This document shows positions 1 through 8,087 of a DNA stretch of 64,000 nt, piece after piece. The DNA is from Seonamhaeicola sp. (GTDB lineage Bacteria; Bacteroidota; Bacteroidia; Flavobacteriales; Flavobacteriaceae). The number at the start of each line of letters is the position of its first letter. The stretch's first letter is position 1. The DNA lies in assembly GCF_028281565.1 (NCBI RefSeq), contig NZ_JANQJQ010000043.1:62001-126000 (forward strand), in the 5' to 3' direction. A program made the position numbers and the translations under genes. The notes under the pieces were generated by a model. It saw only the letters and a program-made list of their open reading frames with translations, was not told the DNA's origin and searched no databases.

Positions 1-140
1 TAATAGATGGAAATTCCAGCAGAAACTATACTATTAATGATGATAAGCTAATTGGAGCGGCTACCATTAATATCTATGATGAAAGCTTTACCAATATAAT
101 TGATACTAAAGCGTTGCGTGTAGTTTATACTAAAGTGTAA
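1..140 (+). CDS. 3' end of an unidentified protein (partial)
   Basis: The reading frame beginning at base 3 is open from the window edge to a TAA at 138-140 and encodes the last 45 residues of a protein (starting IDGNSSRNY, ending VVYTKV). The composition, with alternating hydrophobic and polar residues, would fit a beta-rich domain, but there is too little to assign a family. The gene converges on the acetyltransferase gene that ends at 160. The 5' part lies outside the window, so I make no functional call. Confidence 0.55.
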   Translation, partial: IDGNSSRNYTINDDKLIGAATINIYDESFTNIIDTKALRVVYTKV

Positions 141-159
141 TTATTATTTGGAAAGAAAC

Positions 160-456
160 TTATATTCTTACCCCAACAGGTAACATACGTTTATATTTTC
201 TGTTGCTTCTTACAAATTTGGCTATTTCAGGGCTGGTTGGAACCACGCTTAGGTTGCGTCCTTCAATTTGTTCAAAAACGGCTGCAATAAACTCTTTTCT
301 AAAGTCTTCGCTTTTAATTTCCTCAGGAATAATAAGCTTTGTTAAAAAGATCTTGCGCTCTTGTAGTGAGTATTCAATTTTTGCTAAATGATTATCAACT
401 TTAATTTCAAATTGGCGTAAAAAATCATTATCTATTAGTTCAGCTACATCAACCAT
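160..456 (-). CDS. Small GNAT-like N-acetyltransferase (YjdJ/Gcn5-related type)
   Basis: This 98-residue protein has the layout of the short bacterial GCN5-related acetyltransferases of the YjdJ type. An N-terminal antiparallel sheet (NHLAKIEYSL, RKIFLTKLIIP) precedes a helix (DFRKEFIAAVFEQI), then a strand with a conserved proline (LSVVPTSPEIAKFV) and a C-terminal helix with a tyrosine (NRKYKRM). Such proteins bind acetyl-CoA; the acceptor substrate is usually unknown. The length fits the family. It is monocistronic, divergent from the hydrolase at 578. A TAATTTTG -7-like element lies on the minus strand at 525-532 but without a clear -33 box. The family call is from fold pattern only. Confidence 0.6.
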   Translation of the reverse strand: MVDVAELIDNDFLRQFEIKVDNHLAKIEYSLQERKIFLTKLIIPEEIKSEDFRKEFIAAVFEQIEGRNLSVVPTSPEIAKFVRSNRKYKRMLPVGVRI

Positions 457-577
457 TTGTATAAATTTTTTAATTTAAGCGGAGAATTAAAATAAGCAAA
501 CGATGCTTGTTTCGATTTGCGATGCAAAATTACTAAAAAAAAACCTTAATGTAAAGAAAAAGTTAAGTTAATACCCT

Positions 578-1243
578 ATGAGTCAAGAACTAATCCATGT
601 GTATTTAATGCCGGGAATGGCTGCCAGCCCATTAATTTTTGAAAATATAAAACTTCCGGAAGACAGATTTAAACTTCATTATTTAGAATGGATGGTTCCT
701 TTGGAAGATGAATCGTTAACCGACTATGCATTAAGAATGACGGACCATATAAAATATGATAACATCGTTTTATTGGGCGTGTCATTTGGTGGTGTGTTGG
801 TTCAGGAAATGAGTAAACATCTTAATGTTAGAAAGTTAATTATTGTTTCCAGTGTAAAATCTAAAAATGAAATACCAAAGCATATGCAATTGGCCGGATC
901 TACAGGTATCTATAAACTGCTACCAACACAATTGGCAAGTAAGGTGGATTTACTGGAAAAATATGCTTTTGGAAAAAACTTTACTAAACGGCTGAAGCTT
1001 TATAAACGATACCTGTCTGTTAACGATAATCGTTATTTGAGTTGGGCTATAAAGCAAATGGTTAACTGGGATCAAAAAGAGCCACCTGAAGGCATTGTTC
1101 ATATTCATGGCGATAATGATGCTGTTTTTCCAATTAAAAGTATTCATGGCTGTATGACCATATCAAAAGGGTCTCATATCATGATTATCAATAAATACAA
1201 GTGGTTTAATGAGCATTTAACCGATATTATTCTTGAAAATTAG
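578..1243 (+). CDS. Alpha/beta hydrolase
   Basis: A 221-residue cytoplasmic protein with no signal peptide. The nucleophile elbow GVSFGG places the catalytic serine at Ser69. Asp179 or Asp181 in HGDNDAVFP and His200 in KGSHIMI complete a plausible Ser-Asp-His triad in the right order. The oxyanion region is the LMPGMAAS segment near residues 10-17. Substrate cannot be told from sequence; family members include esterases and thioesterases. It lies 32 bases upstream of a co-directional lytic transglycosylase gene, so the two may be co-transcribed. Confidence 0.8.
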   Translation: MSQELIHVYLMPGMAASPLIFENIKLPEDRFKLHYLEWMVPLEDESLTDYALRMTDHIKYDNIVLLGVSFGGVLVQEMSKHLNVRKLIIVSSVKSKNEIPKHMQLAGSTGIYKLLPTQLASKVDLLEKYAFGKNFTKRLKLYKRYLSVNDNRYLSWAIKQMVNWDQKEPPEGIVHIHGDNDAVFPIKSIHGCMTISKGSHIMIINKYKWFNEHLTDIILEN

Positions 1244-1275
1244 TCCGTTTTTATTAATTTTAGGCAAAACTTTTA

Positions 1276-2208
1276 ATGATGAAGATAGTAGAACGCCTTT
1301 TAGCGTGCGTTGGATTGTTAAGTTTGTGTATTGTATTTATTTATGCCCTCCAAGACGCACCTACGGATGAAAATTTTGAAAAGAAATTAATAAACGATTA
1401 TAACGTTTATGCACTGCAAGTTCCCGATGATCTAGAATTTGCAGGAGAATCATTGCCTTTAAGCAACCCTGATATTTTAGAACGTATGGACAGAGAGCTG
1501 TTGGTAAATACCTATTGGCAGTCTAACGGTTTGCTGATGTTCAAGCGTTCTAAAAAATATTTCCCTATTATAGAACCTATTTTAGCTAAACATGGCATTC
1601 CGGATGATTTTAAATACCTGGCAGTTATTGAAAGCGGGTTAACAAACGCCGTGTCGCCTGCAGGAGCCCGGGGTGTATGGCAAATCATGAAAGCTACTGG
1701 CAGGGAAAATGGATTAGAGGTGAATACAAATGTTGACGAACGTTACCATTTAGAAAAAGCTACCGAGGTGGCTTGTAAATATTTGTTAGAAGCCAGAGAG
1801 AGTTTAGGATCCTGGACTTTAGCAGCTGCTGCATATAATGCCGGCAAGTCCGGAATTTCCCGCAGGTTAAAAGAACAAAATGTCTCTGATTATTACGATT
1901 TACTTTTAGGTGAAGAAACCGGACGTTATGTATTTAGAATTGTAGCGTTAAAGGAAATATTGTCTAATCCAGACAAATACGGATTCAATTTTAGAGATAA
2001 AGATCTATATACCAACATTCCAACCTTTAAAGTTGAGGTTGACACTGCAGTAACGGACTTTTCCAAGTTTGCCGAAAAATTTGGAATTAATTATAAGATA
2101 TTAAAATTGCATAATCCCTGGTTACGAGAAAGGCATCTTAATAATAAATCCAAAAAGCTTTACGAAATAGAAATACCTAAAGAAGGGTATTATAATTTAG
2201 CACAGTAG
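1276..2208 (+). CDS. Membrane-anchored lytic transglycosylase (MltD-like, SLT domain)
   Basis: A 310-residue protein with an N-terminal hydrophobic anchor (residues 5-25) and an SLT/goose-lysozyme-type transglycosylase domain. The catalytic glutamate is Glu119 in AVIESGL, followed by SPAGARGVWQIM (about 127-138) and the AAAAYNAGKSGI motif (about 183-194). The last 70 residues resemble a degenerate LysM-like peptidoglycan-binding segment. It cleaves the MurNAc-GlcNAc bond of peptidoglycan with formation of 1,6-anhydro-MurNAc, at the inner membrane/periplasm. Start is ATG 1276 or the adjacent in-frame ATG 1279. Full MltD proteins carry more LysM repeats; this one is short, as is common in Flavobacteriia. 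Confidence 0.88.
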   Translation: MMKIVERLLACVGLLSLCIVFIYALQDAPTDENFEKKLINDYNVYALQVPDDLEFAGESLPLSNPDILERMDRELLVNTYWQSNGLLMFKRSKKYFPIIEPILAKHGIPDDFKYLAVIESGLTNAVSPAGARGVWQIMKATGRENGLEVNTNVDERYHLEKATEVACKYLLEARESLGSWTLAAAAYNAGKSGISRRLKEQNVSDYYDLLLGEETGRYVFRIVALKEILSNPDKYGFNFRDKDLYTNIPTFKVEVDTAVTDFSKFAEKFGINYKILKLHNPWLRERHLNNKSKKLYEIEIPKEGYYNLAQ

Positions 2209-2217
2209 AAATATTTA

Positions 2218-2306
2218 TGTCACCCTGAACTTGTTTCAGGGTCTATTACTTATAAATCTAAATCAGATGCTAAAACGATCCCGATAGCTATCAGGACAGC
2301 ATGACA
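2218..2306. repeat. REP-like intergenic inverted-repeat element
   Basis: An 89-base element between two convergent genes. It is bounded by TGTCA (2218-2222) and TGACA (2302-2306). Inside are two nested palindromes: CCCTGAAC...GTTTCAGGG (about 2223-2242) and the symmetric core GATAGCTATC within CCCGATAGCTATCAGGA (about 2280-2296). This style of element (GTCA-CCCTGAA ... TGAC) is widespread in Flavobacteriia intergenic spacers. It may serve as a bidirectional terminator here; no T tract follows it directly. Confidence 0.7.
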
Positions 2307-2314
2307 AAGAGTTT

Positions 2315-2893
2315 TTATCTACTCCTTCTTTTTTGAGATCTTAAGGAGCCACCGGCACCAAAGTGTTGGTTAGGGCCTACAGCACGTTTCATGTTTTGCT
2401 TCATCATTTTAATTTGGTCAGTAAGCATCCCATGTTTATCAAGTTGCTGTGCCTCGGTCAATAATTTTTGTGCTTCCTGCTTTCGTCGTTTTGAAAAAGC
2501 AATACCGGCCAGGTTTAATTTGGCCATGGCCAAATCATGTTTCATGGATAATCCTAAACTAACCGCCTTTTTAAAGTACTTTTCGGCCTCATTCATATTA
2601 CCCTGCATGACCATTAACCCGTGTAAATAGTTATAGTAGCCTTGTTGTTTTTTTACTAAAGCACCCTCAGGATGTTTTATCCTATCTAACCACTTTTTAG
2701 CACCAACAAAATCTTGCTTGCGCAATCTTAAAAAGGCAAGCAATATAAATTCATTTTTAAAATAAAGAAATACAAATACACCGGCCAGTAATATCAGGGC
2801 AATACCATTTCCAATTTCGCCTTCTGTAAATTGATATACGGCATAAGCAATAATTCCGACAGCTATAATAAGTTTTATAATTTTATTGTACAT
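2315..2893 (-). CDS. Membrane protein with tetratricopeptide-type helices
   Basis: A 192-residue protein. Two hydrophobic segments at about residues 5-22 and 30-48 would anchor it in the inner membrane. They are followed by helical repeats resembling TPRs (QGYYNYLHGLMVMQGNMNEAEKYFKKAV and KLNLAGIAFSKRRKQEAQKLL) and a basic, Gly/Arg-rich tail ending RSQKRRSR. TPR units usually mediate protein-protein contacts; the partner is unknown. It is monocistronic, convergent with the transglycosylase and divergent from rpmH. Confidence 0.65.
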   Translation of the reverse strand: MYNKIIKLIIAVGIIAYAVYQFTEGEIGNGIALILLAGVFVFLYFKNEFILLAFLRLRKQDFVGAKKWLDRIKHPEGALVKKQQGYYNYLHGLMVMQGNMNEAEKYFKKAVSLGLSMKHDLAMAKLNLAGIAFSKRRKQEAQKLLTEAQQLDKHGMLTDQIKMMKQNMKRAVGPNQHFGAGGSLRSQKRRSR

Positions 2894-3001
2894 ATCTGGT
2901 TTTGAATATTATTTACAGGCTACTTGGCCTGTATTTATAGCAATTTTGTTTTGAAATGCAAAGAAACTAAATTTTTCTATAAAAAATATTATTAAAATAG
3001 G

Positions 3002-3031
3002 TTTGTGATATAAAAAACTGTTGTATATTTG
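3002..3031 (+). promoter_or_regulatory. Bacteroidetes-type promoter of rpmH
   Basis: TTTG at 3002-3005, an 18-base spacer, then TATATTTG at 3024-3031, an exact match to the Bacteroidetes housekeeping consensus TTTG-N17-20-TAnnTTTG. Transcription should start near 3037, about 65 bases upstream of the rpmH start codon. Confidence 0.75.
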
Positions 3032-3102
3032 CGCTCAGTTTTGAGCAAGGGTCAAAATTCGAGTTTAAAAATTACATTTCAGATATTTAAAGATATAAGA
3101 CA

Positions 3103-3264
3103 ATGAGTAAAAGAACGTTTCAACCATCAAAAAGAAAGAGAAGAAACAAGCATGGTTTCAGAGAAAGAATGGCTTCTGCTAATGGAAGAAAAGTACTTGC
3201 CCGAAGAAGAGCCAAAGGAAGAAAAAAATTGTCTGTATCATCTGAAACAAGACATAAAAAATAA
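3103..3264 (+). CDS. rpmH: 50S ribosomal protein L34
   Basis: This 53-residue gene starts with ATG at 3103 and ends with TAA at 3262-3264. The product begins [20 protein letters not shown] and continues with the family hallmark [23 protein letters not shown], an Arg/Lys-rich peptide of the large ribosomal subunit that lies in the 23S rRNA. The short C-terminal extension ([10 protein letters not shown]) makes it slightly longer than the E. coli protein, as in other Bacteroidetes. It has a consensus promoter and its own terminator, so it is an independent unit here. The usual L34 neighbours rnpA and dnaA are not seen. Confidence 0.97.
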   Translation: MSKRTFQPSKRKRRNKHGFRERMASANGRKVLARRRAKGRKKLSVSSETRHKK

Positions 3265-3287
3265 TGATTAACAATTGTTTATAATTT

Positions 3288-3319
3288 AAAGGTGTTGCTT
3301 GACTGTAACGCCTTTTTTT
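3288..3319 (+). terminator. Rho-independent terminator of rpmH
   Basis: AAAGGTGTT and AACGCCTTT form a stem with one G-U pair around a loop of about nine bases, followed by a run of seven T. It lies 24 bases after the rpmH stop codon. Confidence 0.75.
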
Positions 3320-3375
3320 ATGTTTTCTAATTACTATTTTTGCAACTAATTTATTTACACTAGAATACTTAAAAA

Positions 3376-6228
3376 ATGCCAAAAAATCCAAATTTAAAAT
3401 CTATACTAATTATTGGTTCGGGCCCTATCATTATCGGGCAAGCATGTGAGTTCGATTATTCTGGGTCACAATCATTACGATCATTAAGAGAAGATGGAAT
3501 TGAAACTATTTTAATTAATTCGAATCCGGCAACAATTATGACTGATCCGTCCATGGCAGATCACGTTTATTTGTTACCGTTAAATACCAAGTCGATCGTT
3601 AAGATTTTAAAGGAGCATCCTCAAATTGATGCCGTTTTACCAACCATGGGAGGGCAAACCGCATTAAACCTTTGTATTGAAGCTGATGAAAAAGGTATAT
3701 GGGAAGATTTTGGGGTGGAACTCATAGGTGTAAACATTGATGCTATCAATATTACTGAAGATAGAGAGCAGTTTAGAGAGTTAATGGAAAAAATAGGCGT
3801 TGGAATGGCGCCTCAGGCTACGGCGTCTTCATTCCTTAAAGGAAAAGAGATTGCCCAGGAGTTTGGATTTCCATTATGTATTCGTTCCTCATTTACCTTA
3901 GGAGGTGCCGGTGCGGCGATTGTTTATGAAGAAGAAGATTTTGACAAGTTGTTACGTCGTGGTTTGGAAATTTCTCCTATCCATGAGGTTATGATAGATA
4001 AAGCACTACTTGGATGGAAAGAGTATGAGTTAGAGTTGCTCAGAGATTCCAATGATAATGTTGTTATTATCTGTTCTATTGAAAATATGGACCCTATGGG
4101 GATCCATACCGGAGATTCTATTACGGTGGCTCCGGCTATGACCTTAAGTGACAGAACCTATCAAAGAATGCGTGATATGGCCATTCATATGATGCGAAGT
4201 ATAGGTGATTTTGCCGGGGGATGTAACGTACAATTTGCAGTAAGTCCGGACGAAGAAGAAGAGATTATAGCCATTGAAATTAATCCTCGTGTATCGCGAT
4301 CTTCGGCATTGGCGAGTAAAGCAACAGGTTATCCGATTGCTAAAATAGCTACGAAACTGGCTTTGGGATATCATTTGGATGAATTGAGTAACCAAATTAC
4401 TAAGTCAACATCAGCATTATTCGAACCAACGTTAGATTATGTCATTGTAAAGATACCACGTTGGAATTTTGATAAGTTTGAAGGGTCTGACAGAACATTA
4501 GGGCTTCAAATGAAAGCCGTGGGAGAGGTGATGGGAATTGGACGTTCGTTCCAGGAAGCCTTACATAAAGCAACACAGTCTCTTGAAATTAAACGTAACG
4601 GATTAGGGGCTGATGGTAAAGAAAACACCAACTATGATAAGGTTATAGAAAAACTTACATATGCATCATGGGATCGGGTATTTACCATCTATGATGCCAT
4701 TAAAATGGGGATCCCTCTGAGTAGAATTTTTGAAATCACCAAGATTGATATGTGGTTCTTAAAGCAATATGAAGAACTGTATTTCTTAGAAAAAGAGATT
4801 TCTACTTTCAATATAGACACTATTGAAAAACCATTAATGCTTGAGGCAAAGCAAAAGGGATATGGCGACAGACAAATAGCCCACATGTTAGGTTGTTTAG
4901 AGAGCCAGGTATACAATAAGCGTGAGGAAATGGGTGTTAACAGGGTGTATAAATTAGTAGACACCTGTGCTGCCGAGTTTAAGGCACAAACACCATATTA
5001 TTACTCAACCTTTGAGAGTGATATGCAAACGGCAGACGGCAATCGTTATGCGGATAATGAAAGTGTTGTTACTGATAAGAAGAAGGTCATTGTATTAGGT
5101 TCCGGACCAAACCGGATCGGACAGGGTATTGAGTTTGATTACTGCTGTGTTCATGGGGTATATGCGGCAAAAGAATGTGGTTATGAAACCATCATGATTA
5201 ACTGTAATCCTGAAACTGTTTCAACAGATTTTGATACGGCCGATAAGCTATATTTTGAACCGGTTTTCTGGGAGCACATTTACGATATCATCAAACATGA
5301 AAAACCTGAAGGGGTTATTGTGCAGTTAGGTGGGCAAACCGCTTTAAAACTGGCTGAAAAACTTGATAGATATGGTATTAAGATTATTGGTACCAGCTTC
5401 CAGTCATTAGATTTAGCAGAGGACAGAGGAAGTTTCTCTACACTATTAAAAGACAATGGTATTCCTTATCCAAAATTTGATACTGCCGAAACGGCCGATG
5501 AAGCACTGGCAGTAGCTAAAGAATTAGATTTTCCAATTCTTGTAAGACCATCTTATGTATTAGGTGGACAGGGCATGAAAATTGTGATCAATGAGAAGGA
5601 ATTAGAAGAGCACGTGGTGGGCTTACTAAATAAAATTCCAAATAATAAATTATTATTAGACCATTATTTAGAAGGTGCGATTGAAGCTGAAGCTGATGCT
5701 ATTTGCGATGGTGAAGAGATTTATATCATCGGTATCATGGAGCATATTGAACCTTGCGGTATTCACTCGGGAGACAGTAATTCCACGCTCCCTCCGTTTA
5801 ACCTGGGAGAGTTTGTAATGCAGCAAATAAAAGACCATACGAAAAAGATAGCTTTAGCGCTTAATACGGTTGGATTAATAAACATTCAGTTTGCCATTAA
5901 AGACGATATGGTTTATATCATTGAAGCTAACCCGAGAGCATCACGTACGGTTCCTTTTATAGCCAAAGCTTACGGGGAGCCTTATGTAAATTATGCTACT
6001 AAGCTGATGTTAGGAAAAAACAAGATAAAAGATTTCAATTTTAAACCTGAATTGGAGGGGTATGCTATTAAACAACCTGTGTTCTCATTCAATAAATTCC
6101 CGAATGTGGACAAAACTTTAGGTCCTGAGATGAAGAGTACCGGGGAAAGTATCTTATTTATAGATAGCTTAAAAGATGATGAATTCTACGACCTCTATTC
6201 CAGGCGTAAAATGTACTTAAGTAAGTAA
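3376..6228 (+). CDS. carB: Carbamoyl-phosphate synthase large subunit, lacking the allosteric MGS domain
   Basis: A 950-residue protein with the duplicated ATP-grasp architecture of CarB. The first synthetase half starts KSILIIGSGPIIIGQACEFD and carries MGGQTALNL; the second starts near residue 570 (VIVLGSGPNRIGQGIEFDY) and carries QLGGQTALKL. With CarA it makes carbamoyl phosphate from bicarbonate, glutamine-derived ammonia and two ATP, feeding pyrimidine and arginine synthesis. The protein stops right after the second ATP-grasp half (ending RRKMYLSK), about 120 residues short of E. coli CarB, so the C-terminal MGS-like domain that binds UMP, IMP and ornithine is absent. No carA lies alongside. 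A TATTTTTG -7 element is at 3335-3342. Confidence 0.97.
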   Translation: MPKNPNLKSILIIGSGPIIIGQACEFDYSGSQSLRSLREDGIETILINSNPATIMTDPSMADHVYLLPLNTKSIVKILKEHPQIDAVLPTMGGQTALNLCIEADEKGIWEDFGVELIGVNIDAINITEDREQFRELMEKIGVGMAPQATASSFLKGKEIAQEFGFPLCIRSSFTLGGAGAAIVYEEEDFDKLLRRGLEISPIHEVMIDKALLGWKEYELELLRDSNDNVVIICSIENMDPMGIHTGDSITVAPAMTLSDRTYQRMRDMAIHMMRSIGDFAGGCNVQFAVSPDEEEEIIAIEINPRVSRSSALASKATGYPIAKIATKLALGYHLDELSNQITKSTSALFEPTLDYVIVKIPRWNFDKFEGSDRTLGLQMKAVGEVMGIGRSFQEALHKATQSLEIKRNGLGADGKENTNYDKVIEKLTYASWDRVFTIYDAIKMGIPLSRIFEITKIDMWFLKQYEELYFLEKEISTFNIDTIEKPLMLEAKQKGYGDRQIAHMLGCLESQVYNKREEMGVNRVYKLVDTCAAEFKAQTPYYYSTFESDMQTADGNRYADNESVVTDKKKVIVLGSGPNRIGQGIEFDYCCVHGVYAAKECGYETIMINCNPETVSTDFDTADKLYFEPVFWEHIYDIIKHEKPEGVIVQLGGQTALKLAEKLDRYGIKIIGTSFQSLDLAEDRGSFSTLLKDNGIPYPKFDTAETADEALAVAKELDFPILVRPSYVLGGQGMKIVINEKELEEHVVGLLNKIPNNKLLLDHYLEGAIEAEADAICDGEEIYIIGIMEHIEPCGIHSGDSNSTLPPFNLGEFVMQQIKDHTKKIALALNTVGLINIQFAIKDDMVYIIEANPRASRTVPFIAKAYGEPYVNYATKLMLGKNKIKDFNFKPELEGYAIKQPVFSFNKFPNVDKTLGPEMKSTGESILFIDSLKDDEFYDLYSRRKMYLSK

Positions 6229-6230
6229 TA

Positions 6231-6280
6231 AAAAAAAGCCGCTGTACTTCGAGTAACCTCAGTAACCAGCGGCTTTTTTT
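6231..6280. terminator. Bidirectional terminator between carB and the YceI gene
   Basis: Perfect stem AAGCCGCTG (6236-6244) / CAGCGGCTT, with an A-run before and a T-run after, between two convergent genes. The symmetric A/T flanks let it serve both strands. Confidence 0.9.
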
Positions 6281-6821
6281 ATTTCTTCAACAAGTTAAAA
6301 TTAAAGTGAACTTCAATATCTTCAGCTATTTTATTCCTTATAATTTTGGGAATTTTAATATTAAAATCCGAAGCGAGTGCTTTAAAGGCTCCGGACATAG
6401 AAATGTTATCTTGTTCCTTTGAAAGCACTACCGAAACATCATTAAGTTCTTTTGATTCGCCATGGAACGTAAGTGTTCCATTCACACTTAACTTTGATTC
6501 TTTATTTAAAGTTGTAACGTCAAAGTCTTTAATGGTTCCTTTAAAAGTAGCTTTGGGATAGGTGTCAGACTCTGCATAATTCTCATTAAAATGCTCTTCC
6601 ATTAAGGCATTTTTGAATCGGAATCCTTTAACCAAAACTAAAGCTGCAAATTCGCCATTATCAGTATTAATAATTGCTGTTACAGATTTGTTTGTAGCTT
6701 TTACTTCTTCAAACGAAGGAACCGAAGCCTCAAAACTTACAGTTCCCGTTTTTGTTAGGTATTTGGTTTGCCCAAAAGCATTTATACTTAAAAATGCTAA
6801 AATGTATAGGAGATTTTTCAT
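6279..6821 (-). CDS. YceI family periplasmic protein
   Basis: A 180-residue protein with a signal peptide (residues 1-17, ending NAFGQ) and a YceI-type lipocalin-like beta barrel. Family hallmarks visible are the N-terminal TGTVSFEASV strand, the charged segment EEHFNENYAESDTYPKATFKGTI and the terminal strand EDIEVHFNFNL. YceI proteins bind isoprenoid or other long hydrophobic ligands in the periplasm and are often encoded beside cytochromes. Here it is the last gene of a minus-strand operon, 2 bases after the cytochrome c lipoprotein gene, which supports a redox-linked role. The ligand is not known. Confidence 0.9.
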   Translation of the reverse strand: MKNLLYILAFLSINAFGQTKYLTKTGTVSFEASVPSFEEVKATNKSVTAIINTDNGEFAALVLVKGFRFKNALMEEHFNENYAESDTYPKATFKGTIKDFDVTTLNKESKLSVNGTLTFHGESKELNDVSVVLSKEQDNISMSGAFKALASDFNIKIPKIIRNKIAEDIEVHFNFNLLKK

Positions 6822-6823
6822 TG

Positions 6824-7180
6824 TTAATTTTCTAATAGACCATCATCTTTCCATTGTTGAATTTTATCTCTCAAAGATTGGGCCATAAGGCCGGTTGGAG
6901 GCATTGGGCTGCCGGCATTATTAATACGGCTAATAATTTTATCAGCGTCATTCTTTACCTGATTATAAGTAGTATACGAAGTAGGCGCTCCATTTGTTGG
7001 CGTAGCCCCGTGACATGAAGTACAATTACTATTGATAATGGCTTTAACGTCATCATCATAAGTTACTTCTGTAGTTGGACCTGGATCCGGATCCGGATTC
7101 ACGTCGTCACTGCTGCTGCTTGAGCAGGTAAAAAATAGCATTGAGATGCCTAGTAAATAAATTAAATGATTCGTTTTCAT
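6824..7180 (-). CDS. Small c-type cytochrome lipoprotein
   Basis: A 118-residue lipoprotein: hydrophobic leader with the lipobox cysteine at about Cys19, then a Ser/Asp/Pro linker (PDPDPGP). A single haem c site, CTSCH, puts the ligands at Cys53, Cys56 and His57; the likely sixth ligand is Met93 in GSPMPPTG. It should be a membrane-tethered electron carrier outside the cytoplasm. Neighbours are a DUF5777 barrel upstream and YceI downstream in the same operon. The redox partner is not evident; the DOMON-domain protein of the operon is a candidate. Confidence 0.88.
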   Translation of the reverse strand: MKTNHLIYLLGISMLFFTCSSSSSDDVNPDPDPGPTTEVTYDDDVKAIINSNCTSCHGATPTNGAPTSYTTYNQVKNDADKIISRINNAGSPMPPTGLMAQSLRDKIQQWKDDGLLEN

Positions 7181-7205
7181 AGCAAATTGTTTTAGTGTAT
7201 AATTA

Positions 7206-8054
7206 TTAAAATCTTCTACTTAAATTAAACCCAAAATAGACGTTACCATCACTCCAATCTCCAGAGGCCTGGCCTAAAAATGAATTGGTATTCATACCTT
7301 CGGCATTGGTAAAGTGCATTTGAAACACATGCCCGCCGGTTTCCAAATCTATACCAATAGAGAACGGATTTTTAAAAGGAGAATTGTCTGCCCTGTTAAA
7401 ATGAAGCCCGTAATCGGCGTTTACTGACCATCTTTTACTTAGTTTATAGCGACCGCCAACGCCCAGGGCGTATTGGGTATTATCCTGTTCATCCAGAACC
7501 ACAAAGTTGTCATGAAATACCGTTGGAGCCAATTCAACAGACAAATTAGTGCTCATTTTTCTGGCAATTAGAATTTGAGTGGTATAACCAACTCTATGTT
7601 TAAACTCCAAAAGGGGATAATTAGCCTTGTCCAAAGCAGTATTAATTAAAATGGAATTATACCCTACGATAGTAAAAGGGAACCCGTTTTTTTCTTGTCT
7701 GAATAACCGGTATTTTATAGAACTTTCATAAATTTTAAGAAATGAACTTCTTGAAATTCCAATGTTTAACCCATCGGAAATTCCGAAAATAAAATTGATA
7801 CGCGTAACGGCATCATCCAAACCAAAAAAGGTGTCGATGCCATTTTTGAGACTACCAAAGCGGTGTGAAACCACAAGGGTAAACTGATTATCTGCTACGA
7901 GTTTGGTAGATTCGAAGTTTACAATTTTTAAACCTTTAAATGTGGCAGATTCGTATTGAGTACCGGTTGAATCTGAATCTATTTCTGCTAATAAATCATT
8001 TTGCGAAAAAGTAAAGATGGGAACGAATACTAGTAGGGAAAACAAATGTTTCAT
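7206..8054 (-). CDS. DUF5777 family outer-membrane beta-barrel protein
   Basis: A protein of about 282 residues from ATG at 8054; an upstream in-frame TTG at 8069 is possible but would put five polar residues before the signal peptide. After the signal peptide (ending TFSQ) the chain is a run of amphipathic beta strands with turn motifs such as GLNIGISRSS and NVYFGFNLSRRF, ending in phenylalanine as outer-membrane barrels do. It matches the pattern of DUF5777 proteins, which have no settled function. It sits between the DOMON-T9SS gene and the cytochrome c gene. Confidence 0.8.
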   Translation of the reverse strand: MKHLFSLLVFVPIFTFSQNDLLAEIDSDSTGTQYESATFKGLKIVNFESTKLVADNQFTLVVSHRFGSLKNGIDTFFGLDDAVTRINFIFGISDGLNIGISRSSFLKIYESSIKYRLFRQEKNGFPFTIVGYNSILINTALDKANYPLLEFKHRVGYTTQILIARKMSTNLSVELAPTVFHDNFVVLDEQDNTQYALGVGGRYKLSKRWSVNADYGLHFNRADNSPFKNPFSIGIDLETGGHVFQMHFTNAEGMNTNSFLGQASGDWSDGNVYFGFNLSRRF

Positions 8055-8087
8055 ATTTAAACGTGTCAAATAGTTTTAGAAAAAGGT

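Noticed and set aside
2391-2630. Plus-strand ORF antisense to the TPR membrane protein
   Set aside because: Cysteine- and phenylalanine-rich shadow of the coding strand.
4144-4395. Minus-strand ORFs inside carB
   Set aside because: Shadows of a strongly coding region with no promoter or family similarity.
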